Below are positions 15,668 to 21,434 of a stretch of DNA of 21,434 nucleotides, in pieces (position 1 is the first letter of the stretch; the number at the start of each line of letters is the position of its first letter). The translations under genes and the position numbers were made by a program. Source of the DNA: CALLVY01 sp937899855 (GTDB lineage: Bacteria > Bacteroidota > Bacteroidia > Chitinophagales > Saprospiraceae); the NCBI GenBank assembly GCA_039820405.1, contig JBCBQC010000105.1, forward strand, positions 1-21,434, read 5' to 3'. The notes under the pieces are model-generated. The model worked only from the letters and a program-made list of their open reading frames with translations, was not told where the DNA came from and searched no databases.

Positions 15668-17170
15668 TTATCTATAACGGCGCTTTGACTTGCGTTGGTT
15701 CACCTTGAAGGTATTCCCACCCGAATCGTCGTTGCCGGTAGGACCACCCGTCCGCGTCATGGCACAACGGAAACCGATGGTACGATCCGATTTGTCTTCC
15801 TCCTTGAAGCGGCGCGCACCGGGCGACATCCAGTAGGCACGATCCGACCAGGATCCTCCCTTGATGACCCGCGACTTGTCGCTAATCAGGGTCGACTTGC
15901 CGTATTCGTAGAGTACGTAGGACTCCTGATCACCGTCGAGGTAGTTGTAAACTTGACCTTTTTTGTAGTTCTCCCGAGTGGCCACCTCATCGTCTTCTAC
16001 GTAGCGGTAGCGAATCCGACCGATGCTGTCTTTTTCCAGCGGACGACCGTCTTCATCGAGAATTTTGGTTTCGAATTTACCCCCCCGATAGGGGTTCAGA
16101 TCGTGGTTTTCCACATCGCGCAGGGTCATCGAGGTCAGGGGCCGGTAGAGGTCCATGGTCCATTCGTTGACGTTGCCCGCCATGTGATAGAGGCCAAAAT
16201 CATTGGGGATATAACCGCGTACGGGGGCGGGAATGTGCGCATTATCGTTCAGCTTGCCCGCCATACCCATGTAGTCACCGCGGCCCCGCTTAAAGTTGGC
16301 GAGGATTTGACCTTGGTACTTATCGCGCTTTTGGTAGCGAACGGTGTAGCCATTCCAGGGGTAGATGCGGCGGTCCGAAATCAGTTCGTCACCCTGGTTG
16401 GTCTGGTTGCCGATGAGGGCCAGGGCGGCGTATTCCCATTCCGCTTCGGTGGGCAGCCGGTAAGAAGGCAGGAGGATACCATCCTCAAACTTTACCGGGC
16501 GTTCGCCTCCCGTACTATAGTCTTTAAGGTTTTTCCGAACGTCTCCCTGATACTGTCCGGCCAGGTAGGCTTCGGTGTTGAAGTTGTCTTCATCCTTCTG
16601 CTCGATCGAGGGATTGAGGATACCGCGTTCGATCAGGATCATTTCGTTGACCCGGTCGGTACGCCATTTACAGTATTCGTTGGCCTGGTTCCAGTTGACC
16701 CCTACCACTGGGTAGTCGTCGTAGGAAGGGTGGCGGAAATAGGTTTCGACAAAGGGTTCGTTGTAGGACAATTCCTCGCGCCAGACCAGGGTATCGGGTA
16801 GGGCATTGAGGTAAATCTCGGGGTAGGACTCGCCGAACACGCGGTTGATCCAGTAGAGGTATTCTTTGTAGTCGAGATTGGACACCTCGGTTTCGTCCAT
16901 GTAGAAGGAGGAAACCGTTACGCGCCGGGGAATGGCGTTCCAGTCGTAAATCACATCTTGATCGGTAACGCCCATGGTAAAGGTACCTCCCTGAACGAGT
17001 ACGAGGTTGGGGCCAGCAACCTGACCTTCGTAATCTCTTTTCTCAAAACCACCCCACTTCTGGTCATTGTAGTTCCAGCCGGTAGTAGCTGACTTTTCTT
17101 TCTTGCTACAGGAGCTGAATACCAGCAAGGAAAGAAAGAGAAGTGAGCTTAACTTCAACAGTTTTTTCAT
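15668..17170 (-). CDS. gldJ: Gliding-motility/T9SS lipoprotein GldJ
   Basis: The precursor is 500 residues. It has a lipoprotein signal MKKLLKLSSLLFLSLLVFSSC with lipid-carrying Cys21, then a short linker containing TTGWNYND. A formylglycine-generating-enzyme-like (sulfatase-modifying) domain fills the rest: LVLVQGGTFTMG, SSFYMDETEVSNLDYKEYL, DDYPVVGVNWNQANEYCKWR, LPTEAEWEYAA, MAGNVNEW, VIKGGSWSDRA and a final RTIGFRCAM. The TGWxYND start and the NALPDTLVWR stretch are GldJ-specific within this superfamily and argue against GldK or a true sulfatase activator. GldJ stabilises other Gld proteins and is needed for gliding and type IX secretion in Flavobacterium. The ATG at 17168-17170 is chosen because it begins the lipoprotein signal. 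It is flanked by a promoter at 17204-17211 and a terminator at 15607-15643. The C-terminus is basic (KSKRRYR). Confidence 0.95.
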   Translation of the reverse strand: MKKLLKLSSLLFLSLLVFSSCSKKEKSATTGWNYNDQKWGGFEKRDYEGQVAGPNLVLVQGGTFTMGVTDQDVIYDWNAIPRRVTVSSFYMDETEVSNLDYKEYLYWINRVFGESYPEIYLNALPDTLVWREELSYNEPFVETYFRHPSYDDYPVVGVNWNQANEYCKWRTDRVNEMILIERGILNPSIEQKDEDNFNTEAYLAGQYQGDVRKNLKDYSTGGERPVKFEDGILLPSYRLPTEAEWEYAALALIGNQTNQGDELISDRRIYPWNGYTVRYQKRDKYQGQILANFKRGRGDYMGMAGKLNDNAHIPAPVRGYIPNDFGLYHMAGNVNEWTMDLYRPLTSMTLRDVENHDLNPYRGGKFETKILDEDGRPLEKDSIGRIRYRYVEDDEVATRENYKKGQVYNYLDGDQESYVLYEYGKSTLISDKSRVIKGGSWSDRAYWMSPGARRFKEEDKSDRTIGFRCAMTRTGGPTGNDDSGGNTFKVNQRKSKRRYR

Positions 17171-17203
17171 TATCAGAATTAATTTTTTTTGAAAAACGAC
17201 CAA

Positions 17204-17211
17204 CAAATATA
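17204..17211 (-). promoter_or_regulatory. Candidate promoter -7 element of gldJ
   Basis: On the minus strand this reads TATATTTG, an exact TAnnTTTG match. A TTG lies 23 bp upstream (17235-17237), slightly farther than the usual 19-21. Transcription would start near 17197, about 27 nt before the ATG. Confidence 0.55.
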
Positions 17212-17304
17212 GTGAAAATTCCAAATTCCGGACACAATGCCCTCTGGAAATAGCTAACGCTACAAATTCAATGCCTTTTTTTGCTAATACGAGCCAAATT
17301 TTAT

Positions 17305-17320
17305 GTGGCTACGAAACCAC
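17305..17320 (-). terminator. Weak hairpin after the PorP/SprF gene
   Basis: Minus-strand RNA can form GUGGUU/AGCCAC (six pairs with one G-U) around a UCGU loop, followed by AUAAAAUUUGG. The stem is short, so it may terminate only partly and let some transcripts continue into gldJ. Confidence 0.35.
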
Positions 17321-17328
17321 GGCCGGTA

Positions 17329-18348
17329 CTAGCGGAATAGTTTGAAGCAATCGTTATAATCGACGCTATTAGGTCTTTCAAAATTAAAGATCACGGAAAC
17401 TTCGTGGGTGCCACCACTATCGCCCAGGCTCAGATTGGGATTGACGGGAAGGTCAAAGCTATAGCCAATGCGGAAAAAATCCTTGCGAACACCCACCAGT
17501 AGGATTGCGGCATCGGGATTGGTATTGGCATGACGGTACCACAAACCTCCGTACACCAAACCGAAACTGGCGTAGGCGCCGGCGTTGATCTGGCCGAAAT
17601 CGCCCTGTCTGATGTACATTACATTTGGTGATATAAACGAGCCTTGCCGACGTTTATTGCCTTCTACGAGGGTAATTTGGCCCCCACCGTGGATGGACAA
17701 ACGCAGGGGCAAACCCGCATTGAGGTTTTGGTTGACATCGAGCAGGGCCTCGTTGGGCGTATTGAGGTGTTTGAGCGCTACCCCGCCGTAGAAATTCTTG
17801 CTGTAGATGAGGAATCCGGTGGAGACGTCAAACACCGCCTTGCTCAGGTTGTCGGGGGCAATCTCCTCGGTGGGGATGACCGAGCCACCGGGACTGCGGA
17901 TGCCATTGAAGCGGTCAATTTGGTCGCCAAAGATGAGTTTTTCCCAGGCCAGGCGGGTTTGGATCAGGCTTCCCTCCACCCCGAGCTTGAGAAAGATGTC
18001 GCGGGTCATTTGGAGGCGGTAGGCGAAGAATCCCCCCACTCGGTTGGTTTTGATCAGGCCCTGGCCGGCATCGTCGGAGAGTACCATGAGGCCAAAGCCA
18101 CTGTTGAGGCGGCGGGAAAACTGGCTGTAGGAGACCGAGTAGGTTTCGTAGGCCTGGGCGCTGTTGACAAAGCTGGACCATTGGTTGCGGTAGTTGAGGG
18201 CAATATGGGGACCTTCCGTATTTCCAGTAAAGGCGGGATTCAGTTGGAGGGGGGCAGCGAAAAACTGGCTGTAGATCGGATCCTGAGCCTGGCCAAAGCC
18301 AGCAAAGAGCGCCACGACGAGGAAAAGAAGGGTATTTTGTCTCAACAT
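17329..18348 (-). CDS. PorP/SprF family type IX secretion outer-membrane protein
   Basis: This 339-residue protein has signal peptide LLFLVVALFAGFGQAQ (cut near residue 21). The family signature DPIYSQFFAAPLQLNPAFTGN follows, then repeated beta-strand pairs (SGFGLMVLSDDAGQG, VFDVSTGFLIYSKNFYGGVALKHLN, GGLWYRHANTNPDAAILLVGV, RIGYSFDLPV). It ends HEVSVIFNF plus a short tail. The family forms 14-strand-like outer-membrane barrels. P. gingivalis PorP is required for secretion, and F. johnsoniae SprF is needed for secretion of the adhesin SprB. Genomes carry many paralogues, so I do not assign porP or sprF specifically. It shares the strand with gldJ (158-bp gap with gldJ's own promoter) and is divergent from porU. 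No large adhesin gene is next to it, unlike the usual sprB-sprF pairing. Confidence 0.93.
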   Translation of the reverse strand: MLRQNTLLFLVVALFAGFGQAQDPIYSQFFAAPLQLNPAFTGNTEGPHIALNYRNQWSSFVNSAQAYETYSVSYSQFSRRLNSGFGLMVLSDDAGQGLIKTNRVGGFFAYRLQMTRDIFLKLGVEGSLIQTRLAWEKLIFGDQIDRFNGIRSPGGSVIPTEEIAPDNLSKAVFDVSTGFLIYSKNFYGGVALKHLNTPNEALLDVNQNLNAGLPLRLSIHGGGQITLVEGNKRRQGSFISPNVMYIRQGDFGQINAGAYASFGLVYGGLWYRHANTNPDAAILLVGVRKDFFRIGYSFDLPVNPNLSLGDSGGTHEVSVIFNFERPNSVDYNDCFKLFR

Positions 18349-18361
18349 TGACCTTATTCTA

Positions 18362-18393
18362 TTGGTTACGGAATTTATTAAAGAGTATGTTTG
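18362..18393 (+). promoter_or_regulatory. Candidate promoter of porU
   Basis: TTG (18362-18364) is followed after 21 bp by TATGTTTG (18386-18393), which matches TAnnTTTG. The predicted start is near 18400, about 110 nt before the porU ATG. It lies in the 163-bp divergent gap shared with the PorP/SprF gene. Confidence 0.5.
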
Positions 18394-18511
18394 CTAGGCT
18401 ACAATAGTTGCCCAAGAGAAGCTTAATCCCTTTTCCCGAAACAATACCGGCAACCGCTTAACGTTTCGATAACAGTTTAAATTGTTGTGCTCACTCAATC
18501 GAATCCTGATT

Positions 18512-21434
18512 ATGAAAACGTCTACCCAATTTAGGAAAAAATTAATCCTCTCCACCAGCCTCCTGCTGGTTTTTGTCGGTTTGTTTGCCAATTCTCCCTA
18601 CACCATCAAGCAAACCCTCCAGTGGTCGGAAGGACTCCTCGTCGACAATCCCGAGGCACCCAATCCCTACCGCTATTATCACTTCGCGGGGGCCGTTTAT
18701 CAGGTCGAGCACTTGTCCCTCCCCTACTTCACCACCCAGTTTGAAGTGCCGGGTCGCGGTAGTTTGGGCTACGAAATTGTAAGGGCTAATTACGAACCCT
18801 TTGATAAGGTCGCCTCCCCGGACGATGCCGTCATTGGCGAAGCCTTGGAGGTGAGCACCCGGGTAGAAAAGAGTCGGCAGCAGTACCTCGGCACCCTCAC
18901 TTTTCTGCCCATCCGCCGGCGGGGCAAGCGCTTCGAACGGCTCGTTTCGTTTGAGCTGAAGGTCGTTTTTCGACCCGCCGAGCCGAGGGGAGGATCGCGC
19001 AACGATTTTACCTTTACTTCCGAATTGAGCGAGGGGGACATTTACAAGATGGCCGTTAACCGCTCGGGGTTGCACCGGATCGACTATACTTTTCTCAAAG
19101 ACGAATTGAACATCGACATCGACAACGTCGATCCACGTACCCTCAAAATCCTCGGCAACAGTGGCGGGCCCCTTCCCCTCGCCAATGCCGTCGCACGCCA
19201 CGACGACCTCGAAGAAAATGCCATCCTCGTGGTGGGAGAAAACGATGGCCGCTTTAATGAGGGCGACTACATCCTCTTTTACGCCCAAGGACCCCACCGG
19301 TGGGATTACAACAGTTCAAAAGCGCGCTTTGATCGGGAAACCAACGTTTTTGACGACAAAAAGTACTATTTCCTCAAAATCAGCGCCGGCAATGGCAAAC
19401 GCGTGGGCACCCAAGCCTCCCTGCCCAATACGGAATACACCACCACCAGCTTCAACGACTACCGCCGTCTGGAAGACGAATTCATCAACCTGCTTTTCGA
19501 AATGTCGGGCGCCCAGGGCAGTGGCCGCTCCTGGTACGGGGACCTATTCAGCCAAGAACGCCAGCGCAGTTACGACTTTAACTTCCCCTTCCTCGATACC
19601 AACAGCCCCGTCAACGTCACCACCGTCCTGATCGGTCGCCACAACCTCCAGACCCGCTTTACCGTGACGGCCAATAGCAACCAAACCTTCGAAAGCAATT
19701 CCATCCGCCAGTCGCCCCTCGATAAAGTCGATAGCGATTTTGCCAACAGTGGCAGCATCGATGGCAATTTTACCTCCAATGGCGATGGCATCAATATCCT
19801 CGTCAACTACCCCGCCGTGGGGGATGGGACCAACCGGGGGTGGCTGGATTACATCCAGCTCAATGCCCGGCGCAAGCTCAACATGGTCAGCGAACCCCTG
19901 GCCTTCCGCGATGCCCAGACCCTGGACTACGCCAGCTCCACCTTTGAGCTGAGTAACGTCGATGCCGAAGTCGAAATCTGGGACATCACCAATGGACAAA
20001 ATCCACTGGTGCAGTCCTTCGATCGCACCAACGACCTCCTTCGCTTTGGCGTGACGACCAACGAAGTGATTCGCGAATTTGTCGCCTTCCGCCGGAGCAA
20101 CAGCTTCCCCAGCCCCGAGCGCGTGGGCAAAATCGCCAACCAAAACATCCACAGCATCGACAACGTGGACATGGTCATCATTTACCATCCCAACTTCGCC
20201 AGCCAGGCCGAACAGCTGGCCCAACACCGACGGACGCACAGCAATCTGGACATCGCCACCGTCGCCATCGGCGATATCTACAACGAGTTTTCCTCGGGAG
20301 GAATCGACCCCACCGCCATCCGCGACTTTGCCCGGATGCTCTACCTGCGCAACAGCGATTTTCACTATATGCTCCTCTTTGGTGATGCCTCCTTTGACTA
20401 CAAAAACAAGTACGGCGCCGGGGGCAATTTCGTCCCCACCTTCGAAACGCTCTACTCCCTCAACGCCCTCTCGGCCTACCCCACCGACGACTACTACAGC
20501 TACCTCGATGAGGACGAAGGCGACCCGCTCGGCCGGGGCCGCGACATCGCCGTGGGGCGCCTGCCCGCCCGATCGGCTACGGAGGCCCAGGGCTTGGTCA
20601 ACAAAATCATCCACTACGACACCAATTCCGATTGCCTGGGCGACTGGCGCAACCGCCTCATCTTCGTCGCGGATGACGAGGACAACAATATCCACCTCCG
20701 AGATACCGATTCTACCGCCGAGGTGCTGGATGATGAAGAACCCGATTTCAACCAATCCAAGATTTACCTCGATGCTTTTTTCCAGGAATCAACGCCCGGT
20801 GGTGCGCGGATTCCCCAAGCCCAGGAAAGCCTCAACCGCGATATGTTTCGGGGTACGCTGGCGATCAACTACTTGGGACACGGGGGCTCCAGTGGCTGGG
20901 CGCAGGAGCGGGTGCTGCGGCAGAGCGACATCTCGAGTTGGGAAAATTACGATCGTCTTCCCCTGTTCATCACCGCCACTTGCTCCTTCGCTGGCTTCGA
21001 CGAACCCGATCTGAACACGGCCGGGGAATTGGCCATCACCCGCCCCGACGGAGGGGCCATTGCCCTGTTTACCACCGTACGGGCGGTATTCGCCCAACAA
21101 AACAAACGGCTGACGGATAGCGTTTTCGACTTCCTTCTCAAAGGGGGTGCCCTCGACAGCCCCAGCCGGACGATCGGTGAGATTCTGCGCATCGCCAAGG
21201 ACAATGCCCAAGCCAGTGCCGACAATACCTTGAAATTTACCCTTTTGGGAGATCCCAGCATGAAGCTGGCCTTACCCCGGTACCGCGTAGCCACTACCCA
21301 CATCAATGGAGTGGCCGTCGAAGGCAACCCACAGGACACGATTGGAGCGCTGGAGAAGGTGACCGTTCGCGGTTTGGTGACCGATGACAACGGCAACGTA
21401 CTGGAGCAGTTCAACGGTCGCATCTTTCCTACCG
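18512..21434 (+). CDS. porU: Type IX secretion system sortase PorU (C-terminus beyond window)
   Basis: An open frame of 974 codons runs off the right edge. PorU is the gingipain-like (C25) cysteine transpeptidase on the cell surface. It removes the C-terminal domain of T9SS cargo and links the cargo to A-LPS. Visible are a signal peptide (KKLILSTSLLLVFVGLFAN, residues 9-27), an N-terminal beta-rich region with SEGDIYKMAVNRSGLHRIDY, then the C25 domain from about residue 545. The catalytic His790 is in NYLGHGGSSGW and the nucleophile Cys824 is in FITATCSFAGFDEP. FTLLGDPSMKLALP closes the domain, and an Ig-like region has begun at the edge. ATG 18512 is the only start giving a signal peptide. 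The usual next gene is porV, which should lie just outside. Confidence 0.96.
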   Translation, partial: MKTSTQFRKKLILSTSLLLVFVGLFANSPYTIKQTLQWSEGLLVDNPEAPNPYRYYHFAGAVYQVEHLSLPYFTTQFEVPGRGSLGYEIVRANYEPFDKVASPDDAVIGEALEVSTRVEKSRQQYLGTLTFLPIRRRGKRFERLVSFELKVVFRPAEPRGGSRNDFTFTSELSEGDIYKMAVNRSGLHRIDYTFLKDELNIDIDNVDPRTLKILGNSGGPLPLANAVARHDDLEENAILVVGENDGRFNEGDYILFYAQGPHRWDYNSSKARFDRETNVFDDKKYYFLKISAGNGKRVGTQASLPNTEYTTTSFNDYRRLEDEFINLLFEMSGAQGSGRSWYGDLFSQERQRSYDFNFPFLDTNSPVNVTTVLIGRHNLQTRFTVTANSNQTFESNSIRQSPLDKVDSDFANSGSIDGNFTSNGDGINILVNYPAVGDGTNRGWLDYIQLNARRKLNMVSEPLAFRDAQTLDYASSTFELSNVDAEVEIWDITNGQNPLVQSFDRTNDLLRFGVTTNEVIREFVAFRRSNSFPSPERVGKIANQNIHSIDNVDMVIIYHPNFASQAEQLAQHRRTHSNLDIATVAIGDIYNEFSSGGIDPTAIRDFARMLYLRNSDFHYMLLFGDASFDYKNKYGAGGNFVPTFETLYSLNALSAYPTDDYYSYLDEDEGDPLGRGRDIAVGRLPARSATEAQGLVNKIIHYDTNSDCLGDWRNRLIFVADDEDNNIHLRDTDSTAEVLDDEEPDFNQSKIYLDAFFQESTPGGARIPQAQESLNRDMFRGTLAINYLGHGGSSGWAQERVLRQSDISSWENYDRLPLFITATCSFAGFDEPDLNTAGELAITRPDGGAIALFTTVRAVFAQQNKRLTDSVFDFLLKGGALDSPSRTIGEILRIAKDNAQASADNTLKFTLLGDPSMKLALPRYRVATTHINGVAVEGNPQDTIGALEKVTVRGLVTDDNGNVLEQFNGRIFPT

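Noticed and set aside
15695..16801. 368-codon plus-strand frame opposite gldJ
   Set aside because: GldJ on the other strand is unmistakable; this frame has no family features.
15668..17170. Call as a sulfatase-modifying (formylglycine-generating) enzyme or GldK
   Set aside because: The fold is shared, but the lipoprotein signal, the TGWxYND segment, the NALPDTLVWR stretch and the T9SS neighbours fit GldJ better.
19544..20755. 403-codon minus-strand frame opposite porU
   Set aside because: It is antisense to the C25 part of PorU, which has clear catalytic motifs. The frame is of low complexity (Val/Gly/Asp-rich) and arises from GC-rich third positions of the real gene.

Overview
The window reads as chromosomal DNA of a gliding or T9SS-bearing member of the Bacteroidota. 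The evidence is a GldJ lipoprotein, a PorP/SprF-type outer-membrane protein and a PorU sortase side by side, an OmpA protein with thrombospondin type-3 repeats, weak or absent Shine-Dalgarno sequences, and several sites matching the Bacteroidota promoter form TTTG-N19-TAnnTTTG. Genes are fairly GC-rich while intergenic stretches are AT-rich. A Saprospiria/Lewinella-like origin is my best guess from gene content and style, not a demonstrated assignment.

Layout. At the left edge is the first 38 codons of a LOG-family protein (minus). It is followed by a sigma-54 activator-type response regulator without a DNA-binding domain (minus). An 819-bp gap (1523-2341) comes next and holds an 11-bp minisatellite. 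Then comes a tight minus-strand run: recR, a 651-residue two-part glycosyltransferase and an M20 amidohydrolase. Divergent from recR, on the plus strand, are the pyruvate dehydrogenase E2 gene, a strong terminator and a small CoA-binding protein. Next on the minus strand are an OmpA-family protein, with a good promoter and terminator, and a Glu/Leu/Phe/Val dehydrogenase. Divergent from that is a plus-strand trio: a ureohydrolase-fold protein that has lost most metal ligands, a membrane-anchored LytTR regulator and a DUF2306 membrane protein. The trio meets murF tail to tail, with overlapping stop codons.

The right third is the type IX secretion/gliding block. porP/sprF-like, gldJ and murF run leftward, and porU runs rightward off the end of the window. 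GldJ is a gliding and T9SS-stabilising lipoprotein, PorP/SprF proteins are outer-membrane partners of the system, and PorU is the cell-surface sortase that removes C-terminal sorting domains. The gene expected just beyond the right edge is porV, PorU's partner.

No mobile element, CRISPR array, tRNA or rRNA was seen. The region is mainly core genome. The points most worth a second look are the inactive-looking ureohydrolase near the T9SS genes, the HTH-less sigma-54 activator, the glycosyltransferase fused to a degenerate sugar-phosphate transferase, and the 11-bp repeat.
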